From Methanothrix sp. (GTDB lineage Archaea > Halobacteriota > Methanosarcinia > Methanotrichales > Methanotrichaceae): DNA of 9,168 nt. Below the pieces are notes generated by a model. The model had not been told where the DNA came from. It made no database searches and worked only from the letters and a program-made list of their open reading frames with translations. The DNA lies in the NCBI GenBank assembly GCA_028688535.1, contig JAQTXY010000052.1:1-9168 (forward strand). Reading direction: 5' to 3'. Numbering within the stretch: the stretch's first letter is position 1; each line of letters begins with the position of its first letter. Positions 1 to 6,208 of this stretch are shown here, one piece after another. The translations under genes were made by a program, and so were the position numbers.

Positions 1-1882
1 CCACCTGCGTGCCAACCAGCTCTCCTGCTGAGTAGGCCCCCGCAATGCCCGCCACCACCTGACGAATCTCGCCTCCGATATCGACCTGAAGCTTAATCAG
101 CTTCTTTGAGCCCTTTATGGGGCCCGCCTCCTTAATTTCCCCAATACGCAGGTCCAATGATCCAAACTCCTCAAAAGAGATCTCACCCTTCTTTTCGCCT
201 GCTTTTTCCGCCGCTTTGCCCTTTGCTTCCGCTTTTTCTATCCTATCTCTAAAAATGGCGTCAAGCTCTTTGACGGATGCTTCTTCTATACGTGAGAAAA
301 GGATCTGGGGTGTGCCCAGCCGGCCATTCTCTGCCAGGGGGACCATAGCCTCCTGGAAGGATCTTTCCGCTACAGTTCCATCCAGGCCCAGCTGCTTCCA
401 GGCATCCTCCATCTTTGTGGGCATTACCGGCTGCATGAGGATGGCCAGCGCTTTGGCGATCTGCAGACAGCTTCTCAGCACGCAGCCTGCCGCTGCCTTA
501 TCAGTCTTCACCAGCTTCCAGGGTTCACGACTCTGGAAATAGATATTGCCGTAATCAGCTAAAGTCATCACGCTATCTATGGCCTTCTTGAACTCGTACT
601 CCTCCAGGTCTGCGGCAACCTCGCTCAAGGTCTGGCTTATCCTGGACATGACCTCCGGGTCAATTTCGCCTCGCGGAACGCTGCCCTCGAAATTCTTCAC
701 TGTGAATGTCAGAGCACGGTTTATGAAGTTTCCCAGCGCCCCCACCAGCTCGGTGTTTACCTTATCGGCAAAGATCTTCCAGGCGAAGTTGACCTCTTTG
801 TTGTGAGCGGTGTAACTGGCCAGATAGTAGCGCAGCAGATCGGGATGAAGGCCCTTTTCCAGGTAATCGTCTTTGACCCAGATGACATTGCCCCTTGATT
901 TGGAAAATTTCTTGTCATCTATTTTCAGCATGCCGCTGGCGACGACAGCCGTTGGCAGTGTGTAACCGGCTCCTTTGAGCATGGCCGGCCAGAAGATGCA
1001 GTGTTGGTAGACGATATCCCCACCGATGAAGTGAACGATCTTGGCCTCATTCTTCCAGTAGGCCTGCCAGTCCAGGCCGCTCTTGGCGCACCACTCCTCT
1101 GTGAAGGCAATGTAGCCGATGGGTGCATCCACCCAGACATAGACCACCAGATCTTCGTGTCCAGGGAATTTGACACCCCAAGCCATATTGCGGGTGATGC
1201 ACCAATCCTTAAGCTCCTGGCGCACCCACTCCATAGCATAATTGCGAGCTGATGCTGTCCCGCCCAGTGTCTCAAGATAGGAGAGCAGAAAATCCCGAAA
1301 CTGGGAGAGCCTAAAAAAGTAATGGGTTTGTTTTCTGTACAGAGCCTTTCCACCGCAGACCTTGCAGACTGCGTTTTTGATCTCCCCCGGCTCCAGATGG
1401 CGACCGCATCCCATGTCGCACTCGTCGCCCCGAGCCGGCTTTCCGCAGTAGGGGCACTCTCCTTCTACATATCTATCCGGCAGGAAGCGATCACATTTGG
1501 GACAGAAGGCCAGCTCGATCTCTTTGGAATAGACATGACCGCCATCCATGAGGACACGGACCATTTCTTGCGTGCGATTGTGACAGGCAGGATCGTCAGT
1601 GTCTCCGAAGAAGTCAAAATCGACGCCCATACCTTTGAAGACCTCGTCAAAATGCTGGTGGTATCTGGCGACGAGCGCTTTGGGAGTCATTCCCAAGCTT
1701 TCGGCATTGACCACTATGGGAGTCCCATGGGCGTCCGAGCCACATACGAAGAGCACATCTTTGCCCATCTTCTTCAATCCTCGAACAAAGATGTCCGCAG
1801 GTACATAGGTTCTCAAATGGCCCAGATGACAGGGGCCATTGGCATAGGGCAGGCCGCAGGTTACAAGGATAGGCGATGACAA
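1..1882 (-). CDS. metG: methionyl-tRNA synthetase, archaeal type, 3' end cut by the window edge
   Basis: This cytoplasmic enzyme charges tRNA-Met with methionine using ATP. I translated 627 residues on the minus strand from a TTG at 1882-1880; the frame is still open at base 1, and about 40-60 C-terminal residues are probably missing. The class I HIGH motif reads HLGH (residues 19-22) and the KMSKS loop reads KFSKS (325-329). Between them lies the zinc-knuckle insertion with CPKC (127-130), CPYC (143-146), CDMGC (155-159) and CKVC (173-176), four cysteine pairs typical of archaeal MetG. An anticodon-binding helical region covers roughly 370-530. After a Lys/Ala/Glu-rich linker (about 545-568), the C-terminal EMAPII-like tRNA-binding domain begins at about 570 ([13 protein letters not shown]). 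TTG is chosen because the conserved N-terminus ([14 protein letters not shown]) follows at once, no ATG lies close upstream in frame, and GGTG sits 7 bases upstream. The CTG and AAG codons further upstream look non-coding. Confidence 0.96.
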   Translation of the reverse strand, partial: MSSPILVTCGLPYANGPCHLGHLRTYVPADIFVRGLKKMGKDVLFVCGSDAHGTPIVVNAESLGMTPKALVARYHQHFDEVFKGMGVDFDFFGDTDDPACHNRTQEMVRVLMDGGHVYSKEIELAFCPKCDRFLPDRYVEGECPYCGKPARGDECDMGCGRHLEPGEIKNAVCKVCGGKALYRKQTHYFFRLSQFRDFLLSYLETLGGTASARNYAMEWVRQELKDWCITRNMAWGVKFPGHEDLVVYVWVDAPIGYIAFTEEWCAKSGLDWQAYWKNEAKIVHFIGGDIVYQHCIFWPAMLKGAGYTLPTAVVASGMLKIDDKKFSKSRGNVIWVKDDYLEKGLHPDLLRYYLASYTAHNKEVNFAWKIFADKVNTELVGALGNFINRALTFTVKNFEGSVPRGEIDPEVMSRISQTLSEVAADLEEYEFKKAIDSVMTLADYGNIYFQSREPWKLVKTDKAAAGCVLRSCLQIAKALAILMQPVMPTKMEDAWKQLGLDGTVAERSFQEAMVPLAENGRLGTPQILFSRIEEASVKELDAIFRDRIEKAEAKGKAAEKAGEKKGEISFEEFGSLDLRIGEIKEAGPIKGSKKLIKLQVDIGGEIRQVVAGIAGAYSAGELVGTQV

Positions 1883-1997
1883 TCTAGAACACCGCTTCTG
1901 CTTATGATGAAACAGGCAGATATAGGTTTCCCAGCTTGGGCGGTCTTGCCGTTTCCTGGATAAAATGTATATAATTGAAATAGCATAGAGAAATTAG
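1883..1997. promoter_or_regulatory. divergent intergenic promoter region between metG and the first secreted-protein gene
   Basis: This 115-base gap separates two divergently transcribed genes and holds a candidate TATA box for each. For metG, CCTATATC (minus strand, 1926-1919) lies about 37-44 bases before the TTG; a start of transcription about 25 bases downstream would leave a leader of about 15 bases containing GGTG (1893-1890). For the plus-strand gene, TATATAA at 1968-1974 is about 25 bases before the ATG at 1998. The boxes are called by eye from the archaeal consensus and spacing. Confidence 0.6.
1968..1974 (+). promoter_or_regulatory. TATA box giving a probably leaderless transcript
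   Basis: TATATAA is centred near 1971. Archaeal transcription normally begins about 24-27 bases downstream of the centre, so the predicted start falls at about 1995-1998, on or next to the ATG at 1998. The bases before the ATG (tagcatagagaaattag) contain no convincing Shine-Dalgarno, which agrees with a leaderless mRNA. Confidence 0.55.
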
Positions 1998-3005
1998 ATG
2001 AGATTAATTGTTATAGCCCTTTTGCTGGCTTTGGCCTTTGGCACGGCCCAGGCAGTGCCGCTACAGGGCAGCGATGGAAACGCGACTGTGGTGCTCTTCG
2101 GAGCCAGCAGGACGCCGTTGGAAGATGAGAACGCCACTCATGAAATCCTAAAGGTCGATGTAGGCCTCATGGGAGTTGAGAATGCCACTTATCAACTGAT
2201 GGATGCAGATAATAATATCTACCCGGCAGGCTTGTACAAGCAACTCTCTTCCGGAAAACAGACCATCTATTTCCTCACCAGCAACGATTGCCTTTTCAAG
2301 CTAATCAATGTGACACCAAATGGGGGCTCGCCCATTTACATCAACTGGTGGGCAACACCAAAAGGCAGCAACAGTAACTTGATCCTAAGGTATTATGGAA
2401 TCACCGACTGGCTGATCAATTCCGATGAACAAGGGATAGTAGTTCAGGTCCGCGTGCAGAATAACGGCACCAAAGACCTCATTGTCAGTCCGGAAAACTT
2501 CACACTTCTGGATCAGTGGGGATGGCCCTATCGTCCTACCCTTGGTTTTGATCCGGAGATCGTCAGTCCGCAAAATGCCACCTCAGATCGTGTCAAGTTG
2601 GGATTCACCGGTGTCTCGCTTCTCAGCCGTCCTGCCGCGTTGGCTTATGACTATATGATGCCAGACCAGATTATCATAGATTTTAATCAAGACTATGTGC
2701 CACTCTCTGATGAGGTGGTCTACGGAGCCAATGCTACAAAGAGCGCCGCTCCAGCTGAGCCAATGCCAACGGTTGCACCTGCAGTCTCAGATCAGGCCGT
2801 AGCGGACCAGGCCGCAGCAGGCGAAGCCGTGCAGGCTCCAGCCAATGAGAATGCAACTACCAAGATCAGCTCCATTAAGGATAAAGTAGCTGCCAGCAGG
2901 GCGCGGCTCGCGGCCACCAAGGAGAGTCTGGATAAAAAGACACCGGACACGAATGAGACCGCATCAAGCAACGCCTCGAATAGCACTTCGAGCATTTCCG
3001 CCTAA
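1998..3005 (+). CDS. secreted, sequon-rich protein with DUF4352-like core (paralog A)
   Basis: I do not recognise a named gene. The 335-residue product starts with a Sec-type signal peptide (MRLIVIALLLALAFGTAQA, cleavage probably near residue 20). It carries 12 N-X-S/T sequons (N28, N45, N62, N104, N156, N167, N193, N245, N285, N319, N325, N328), consistent with an N-glycosylated extracytoplasmic archaeal protein. Residues about 145-220 (VQVRVQNNGTKDL, NFTLLDQWGWPY, SLLSRPAALAYDY) resemble the DUF4352/TRF2-like immunoglobulin-type fold, which is a family-level inference. From about 245 to 285 it becomes an Ala/Pro/Glu linker. A charged stretch follows (SIKDKVAASRARLAATKESL, 292-311), then an Asn/Ser/Thr tail. 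There is no C-terminal membrane segment or PGF-CTERM motif, so it is probably released or held by partners. The next gene is a clear paralog. The function is unknown. Confidence 0.9.
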   Translation: MRLIVIALLLALAFGTAQAVPLQGSDGNATVVLFGASRTPLEDENATHEILKVDVGLMGVENATYQLMDADNNIYPAGLYKQLSSGKQTIYFLTSNDCLFKLINVTPNGGSPIYINWWATPKGSNSNLILRYYGITDWLINSDEQGIVVQVRVQNNGTKDLIVSPENFTLLDQWGWPYRPTLGFDPEIVSPQNATSDRVKLGFTGVSLLSRPAALAYDYMMPDQIIIDFNQDYVPLSDEVVYGANATKSAAPAEPMPTVAPAVSDQAVADQAAAGEAVQAPANENATTKISSIKDKVAASRARLAATKESLDKKTPDTNETASSNASNSTSSISA

Positions 3006-3018
3006 AGCATGACCAGCA

Positions 3019-3067
3019 GCTCTTGGAGGCGATTACCTTATGCCCAAGAGCCTGCGGCATTTCTTTT
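3019..3067 (+). terminator. possible stem-loop terminator after paralog A
   Basis: GCTCTTGG (3019-3026) and CCAAGAGC (3044-3051) form a perfect 8-bp inverted repeat with a 17-base loop, 14 bases after the TAA stop. A T-rich stretch (TTTCTTTT, about 3060-3067) follows about 8 bases later. Archaeal termination depends mainly on T tracts, so the role of the stem is uncertain. It could equally be an mRNA 3'-end or processing structure. Confidence 0.35.
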
Positions 3068-3137
3068 GATGGGCCAGGATTGATAGATAGCATCGGTCCA
3101 TTTGAGGCATAGACCGGAAAGAAAAACACCCAAAAGA

Positions 3138-3144
3138 ATATATC
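3138..3144 (+). promoter_or_regulatory. candidate TATA box for paralog B
   Basis: ATATATC, inside aaaagaatatatcataac, lies about 27 bases before the ATG at 3168. The usual spacing would start transcription at about 3165-3168. That would give a leaderless message and conflicts with the strong Shine-Dalgarno at 3153-3158, so either the real start site is further upstream or this AT-rich patch is not the promoter. Confidence 0.4.
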
Positions 3145-3165
3145 ATAACATCGGAGGTATGTTAT
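3145..3165 (+). promoter_or_regulatory. perfect 7-bp inverted repeat with the Shine-Dalgarno in its loop
   Basis: ATAACAT (3145-3151) and ATGTTAT (3159-3165) are exact reverse complements. The 7-base loop CGGAGGT contains the full GGAGGT ribosome binding site (3153-3158), 9 bases before the ATG at 3168. As RNA this would present or mask the binding site in a hairpin loop. As DNA it would be a dyad just downstream of the TATA box, where archaeal repressors often bind. The repeat is read directly from the sequence; its role is inference. Confidence 0.6.
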
Positions 3166-3167
3166 AG

Positions 3168-4100
3168 ATGAGATGGCTGGCTCTGGCACTGTTCATGATC
3201 CTATTACCGGGAATCGCCCAAGATTATCCTCTGCAAATGAGCAACGGCGTCGTCAACTGCACTATATTCGGCTCCTTCAAGGACCCTGGGTTTACCGGAA
3301 CCACTTATTCCGACTCATATTCAGTCCTGGTTGTAGACGCGCGCCTGACCAGATTAAACGAAAGCGATAATGAGCCGATTCTTGCTGCCTATAGCCTCAC
3401 CGATGGAAACGACCGGGTTTTTCAGACCAGTGCTCTCAATATAAAAGAGTTGCAGCCAGGCCGCAGGTTGATTGGTTTTGTCGTCCCCAAGGAGACAATA
3501 GCCAAGAGCCTGACTATTGATTTATCTTCGGATAAAAGGGGAGGAGAGCAGTTTTCAATTCGTTTTCCCGAGCTTGTCAACATCAGCAACGCAAATGTGA
3601 CCTTGCTCTATTATGGAGTGCTCCGGTCTAGTATATTCTCCAATAAGAAGACGATCGAATTGGATGTGGCGATAACCAATAATGGCACACAAAAGCTTGT
3701 ACTTGATGCTAATAACTTTACATTGAAGGACCAGTGGGGCTGGAAATATGATAGCAAAGAGTATGATAGCTATGGAAAGAAGGGTATGCCTGAAAAGGTG
3801 CTGGTGCAAAATGAGACCATTAGATCAGGCTTGATATTCAATTCCGTCTCGCCTCTGAGCAGACCGGTGGAACTGGTCTATAGATATTCCAATAACAGCT
3901 ATCTGACAATGAATATAGACCTCGAGGCAGGTCTTATCTCTGCCGCCAACCCGAAAAAGGTCTGCAATGATTGTGAGAGCCCGGCGGAGGCCGCCTCTAA
4001 CCTGGCAGGCTCCATCAAGGCCACCAAAGCTCGTCTGGCAAAAGTCAAAAAGTTAAACAGCACATCAGAGAGCGCTCCAAAAGGGAGAGACGAGCTATGA
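3168..4100 (+). CDS. secreted, sequon-rich protein with DUF4352-like core (paralog B)
   Basis: This 310-residue product has a signal peptide (MRWLALALFMILLPGIAQ) and 9 sequons (N30, N64, N138, N143, N172, N183, N215, N242, N297). It is a tandem paralog of the preceding gene. Both share the N-terminal pattern Y/V-PLQ-x-S, the central block TNNGTQKLVL...NFTLKDQWGWKY (170-194 here), the block SPLSRPVELVYRY (228-240), and a basic C-terminal segment (SIKATKARLAKVKK, 282-295) matching the other protein's SIKDKVAASRARLAATKE. The core resembles the DUF4352-type beta-sandwich. This copy lacks the Ala/Pro-rich linker and instead has a CNDC pair (266-269). The C-terminus is hydrophilic with no membrane anchor. 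The start has a strong GGAGGT 9 bases upstream, inside an inverted repeat. The function is unknown; a structural or binding role at the cell surface is only a guess. Confidence 0.9.
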   Translation: MRWLALALFMILLPGIAQDYPLQMSNGVVNCTIFGSFKDPGFTGTTYSDSYSVLVVDARLTRLNESDNEPILAAYSLTDGNDRVFQTSALNIKELQPGRRLIGFVVPKETIAKSLTIDLSSDKRGGEQFSIRFPELVNISNANVTLLYYGVLRSSIFSNKKTIELDVAITNNGTQKLVLDANNFTLKDQWGWKYDSKEYDSYGKKGMPEKVLVQNETIRSGLIFNSVSPLSRPVELVYRYSNNSYLTMNIDLEAGLISAANPKKVCNDCESPAEAASNLAGSIKATKARLAKVKKLNSTSESAPKGRDEL

Positions 4101-4127
4101 GGGTATGATGGGGCATCTGGGAATTAA

Positions 4128-4131
4128 GAGG
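4128..4131 (+). promoter_or_regulatory. ribosome binding site that favours the ATG at 4139
   Basis: GAGG lies 7 bases before ATG 4139. The other candidate start for the methyltransferase, ATG 4167, has only gaccgaaatggaat in front of it and no clear Shine-Dalgarno. This site therefore supports translation beginning in the 4139 frame, which is not the frame of the methyltransferase body. Confidence 0.55.
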
Positions 4132-4138
4132 ATTGAGC

Positions 4139-4892
4139 ATGTCAGAGCCTTTGACCGAAATGGAATATGCAGAGTGTTTCAATGCTTTCAAAAAAGTATC
4201 TTGCAGGCAGAAAATCTGCAAAAATACTAAGCATTGGCAGCGGAACGGGAGATTTTGACCTTACCCTGATGCGCATGCTTCTTGGCAAGATACCCACTCT
4301 ATCCTATATTGCTCTGGACCCTAATGAGATTCACAACAAAATGTTTTTTAAAAATTATAAAGAGTCCGGGCTCAATCTTTCTTCATTCCAGATAATTGCC
4401 AGGCCTTTTAGCGAGGATTTGCTTGGAGGGGGATTTGATCTTATCCATTTGACCCACTGCCTCTATTACATCCCTGACAGGAAGATGGCAATTAGCAAGG
4501 CTTATGATTTGTTAAATCCTGGAGGCATACTTCTTATATTTCATCAGACTCCTTTGGGGATTAACGAGATCCAGCGCCTTTACTTGAAGAAAGTAAAAGG
4601 CGACGACAAGGAGCTTTTTTCCTCCTATGACATCCAACTCATCATGAAAGAACTGGGTCTGAGATCCAACTTCAACATCTTAATCTCTGATATTGATGTG
4701 ACGGATTGCATAGCAGGAACTGACACGGGATGGAGACTCTTGAACTTCTTCCTGGAATCTAATCTAGAAGGACTCGACCAGACACAATATAATGAGATAA
4801 TTCGGACTTTAAAAGAGATATGCTGGTGCCAAGATGGAAGATATTTTCTCTTTCATCCCAGCGGCATCTTCTGGATAAGAAAGCCTCTATAG
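4139..4892 (+). pseudogene. histamine N-methyltransferase-like SAM methyltransferase, apparently frameshifted near its 5' end
   Basis: The body (ATG 4167 to TAG 4890-4892, 241 residues in one frame) is a class I SAM-dependent methyltransferase. Numbered from ATG 4167, it has motif I ILSIGSGTGDFDL (20-32), an acidic strand-2 end ALDPNE (49-54), the HNMT-like block DLIHLTHCLYYIPD (91-104), NPGG (117-120), and a C-terminal half SSYDIQLIMKELGL...SDIDVTDCIAG (152-184). This order and spacing recall animal histamine N-methyltransferase; the substrate here is unknown. A second frame starts at ATG 4139 behind a good Shine-Dalgarno and encodes MSEPLTEMEYAECFNAFKK, which resembles the HNMT N-terminus (YVESFRRF). 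It runs into the A6 tract at 4190-4195, and the body continues in another frame. Compared with HNMT, about 28 residues between these parts are also missing. Either the gene is damaged, or a shortened enzyme starts at 4167 and remains active. The rest of the frame is intact, so any damage would be recent. Confidence 0.6.
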
Positions 4893-4893
4893 C

Positions 4894-4929
4894 ATTATAT
4901 TCTGCCTTGTCAAGTAAAATAAAATGAGG
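4894..4929 (+). promoter_or_regulatory. candidate promoter and Shine-Dalgarno for the HdrD-like gene
   Basis: TTATAT at 4895-4900 is a weak TATA candidate. A start about 25 bases downstream would leave a leader of roughly 15 bases. GAGG at 4926-4929 is 9 bases before ATG 4939 and is the more convincing element. The gap after the methyltransferase is only 46 bases, so read-through from upstream is also possible. Confidence 0.4.
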
Positions 4930-4938
4930 CTGTAAAAT

Positions 4939-6060
4939 ATGAGCAATCTTGAAAATATCTTAGAAAACTGCACCGATTGCAGGTTATGCCTCGACGAGTG
5001 CGATTTTCTAAAAAAGCATTGCATTAGTCCCAGGGAATTGGCTGAGTCCTTTCGAGACGGAATGCATAAAGCTAATCCCAAGATTCCGTACTCCTGCAAC
5101 ATCTGCGGCCTGTGTGAGGTGAGCTGCCCCAAGAAATTGAATATAGGCAAGATGTGCCTGGAAGCACGTAGCCAGCTAGTTTCGGAAGGCCTGGCACCAT
5201 TAGAGCAACATAAGCCATTAGCCGAGGCTTTAAACTGGAATGAGTCGAATGCTTTCAAGCTGGCTCTTCCTGCCTGCAATAACTATGCGTTTAAAGAGCA
5301 AACGAAATGGGTGACGAAGAGAGCCTTCTTCCCTGGATGCGCCCTTTGTGCACACTCTCCTGGTTTAGTGCTGAACGTTTATGACTATATTCAGCAAAAA
5401 CTTCCCTCAACCGGCATCATATTGGGTTGTTGCGGCGCTCCGGCACACCTGATCGGGGAAGAGCAGCGTTTTCTTGAGGTGGTCGAGGGACTGAAATCGA
5501 ATCTAGAGGAGCTGGATTGTTCTGAGATAATTGTCGCCTGTCCCTGTTGCCTTTATACCTTAAAGCGCTATCTGTCCAACTATCGTGTAACATCTCTCTA
5601 TTCCCTTCTGGAAGAGTTGGGGATTTTGAAAAACGAAAAAGCAGAATTGCATCAGTTCTCGGTTCATGATCCATGCTCCGCTCGCCAGGAATTGGACCTG
5701 CAAAACAGCATTAGAAATCTAATCCGAACCGCCGGCCATGAAGTCGTTGAGCTGGAGCATTCCAAAGAGTCGACTTATTGCTGCGGTCTGGGCGGTATGG
5801 CATTTGCAATTGCCCCAAATCTCAGTGCCCAAAAGGCCAGGCGCATCATCAGAGATACAGAGCATGATCTTGTAACGTATTGTGCATCCTGTCATGGAAA
5901 CCTGGCTGCGCAAGGAGCCCGTGTTATTCATGTTCTGGATCTGATCTTTGACAATAGCTGGCAGGATAAAATAGTCGCTCCTCCCGCAGATCCAGCTGCG
6001 GCCAGGGAGAATCAAAGACAATTGAAATTAAAACTATTGGAAAGAGCAGAGATGGCATGA
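4939..6060 (+). CDS. HdrD/GlcF-like (Fe-S)-binding protein with two CCG domains
   Basis: This 373-residue soluble iron-sulfur protein is built like HdrD and the glycolate-oxidase Fe-S subunit. Two ferredoxin-type 4Fe-4S motifs lie at the N-terminus: C11-x2-C14-x2-C17-x3-C21 and C53-x2-C56-x2-C59-x3-C63-P. Two CCG domains follow. The first has C134/C137, CCG at 164-166 and CPCC at 201-204; the second has C246, CCG at 281-283 and CASC at 315-318. In HdrB/HdrD the CCG domains bind noncubane 4Fe-4S clusters that reduce the CoM-S-S-CoB disulfide. The canonical cysteines look complete in both domains. There is no predicted membrane segment, and no HdrE cytochrome b, HdrA/HdrC or FAD oxidase gene in the window, so the electron donor and substrate are unknown. 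It may be an HdrD homolog rather than the main heterodisulfide reductase. The start is ATG 4939, with GAGG 9 bases upstream. Confidence 0.9.
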   Translation: MSNLENILENCTDCRLCLDECDFLKKHCISPRELAESFRDGMHKANPKIPYSCNICGLCEVSCPKKLNIGKMCLEARSQLVSEGLAPLEQHKPLAEALNWNESNAFKLALPACNNYAFKEQTKWVTKRAFFPGCALCAHSPGLVLNVYDYIQQKLPSTGIILGCCGAPAHLIGEEQRFLEVVEGLKSNLEELDCSEIIVACPCCLYTLKRYLSNYRVTSLYSLLEELGILKNEKAELHQFSVHDPCSARQELDLQNSIRNLIRTAGHEVVELEHSKESTYCCGLGGMAFAIAPNLSAQKARRIIRDTEHDLVTYCASCHGNLAAQGARVIHVLDLIFDNSWQDKIVAPPADPAAARENQRQLKLKLLERAEMA

Positions 6061-6083
6061 GCATAGTTGCATCAAGAAGTTGC

Positions 6084-6106
6084 CGAAAATTAAATTTTTC
6101 GAAAAA
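6084..6106. repeat. AT-rich inverted repeats, possible terminator of the HdrD-like gene
   Basis: CGAAAA (6084-6089) pairs with TTTTCG (6096-6101) around a 6-base loop, and TTTTTCGAAAAA (6095-6106) is itself a perfect 12-bp palindrome. The five-T run lies about 35 bases after the TGA stop, so this could be an archaeal T-tract terminator working on either strand. The stem is weak. Confidence 0.4.
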
Positions 6107-6129
6107 AATCAGTCTTATAGTCGTCCATA

Positions 6130-6149
6130 ATTGCGAAAGATTGCGAAGG
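6130..6149. repeat. tandem 10-bp direct repeat, ATTGCGAA(A/G)G
   Basis: ATTGCGAAAG at 6130-6139 is followed directly by ATTGCGAAGG at 6140-6149, with one mismatch. A period of 10 bases is about one helical turn, so two protein subunits could bind the same DNA face. A related TTGCCGAAAAT lies at about 6079-6090. It lies upstream of the AT-rich promoter candidates of the permease pair. An activator or repressor site is possible but unproven. Confidence 0.4.
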
Positions 6150-6208
6150 ATGGGTAGTGTACCGAATTTTCTGTAAATTTCTTCATTGAGATAAATTAAT
6201 CCACTAAC

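Larger units (their letters stand above)
6061..6208. other. AT-rich intergenic region with palindrome and direct repeats
   Basis: I find no coding region in this 148-base gap. It holds the palindromic stretch at 6084-6106, the tandem 10-bp repeat at 6130-6149, and two AT-rich TATA candidates (tgtaaattt near 6170-6178 and ATAAATTAA at 6191-6199) for the permease genes downstream. Confidence 0.6.

Noticed and set aside
117..806. Plus-strand open frames of 141 and 75 codons
   Set aside because: They are antisense to the anticodon-binding and C-terminal parts of metG. Their Ser/Pro-rich translations are typical of shadow frames.
1322..1879. Long plus-strand open frame of 185 codons opposite metG
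   Set aside because: It lies wholly antisense to strongly supported metG sequence with the zinc knuckles and HIGH motif, and its translation shows no recognisable domain.
3094..3118. Short inverted repeat CGGTC...GACCG in the gap between the secreted-protein genes
   Set aside because: The 5-bp arms with a long loop are expected by chance in a gap of this size.
4190..4195. Programmed +1 frameshift at the A6 tract as the main explanation for the split methyltransferase
   Set aside because: A simple slip would still leave the N-terminal region about 28 residues shorter than HNMT, and I see no stimulatory structure. A deletion or damage fits better, so it is kept only as an alternative.
4108..4230. 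Third-frame small ORF starting ATGGGGCATCTG, about 40 codons
   Set aside because: It has no Shine-Dalgarno and no recognisable motif, and it overlaps the better-supported 4139 frame and the methyltransferase body.
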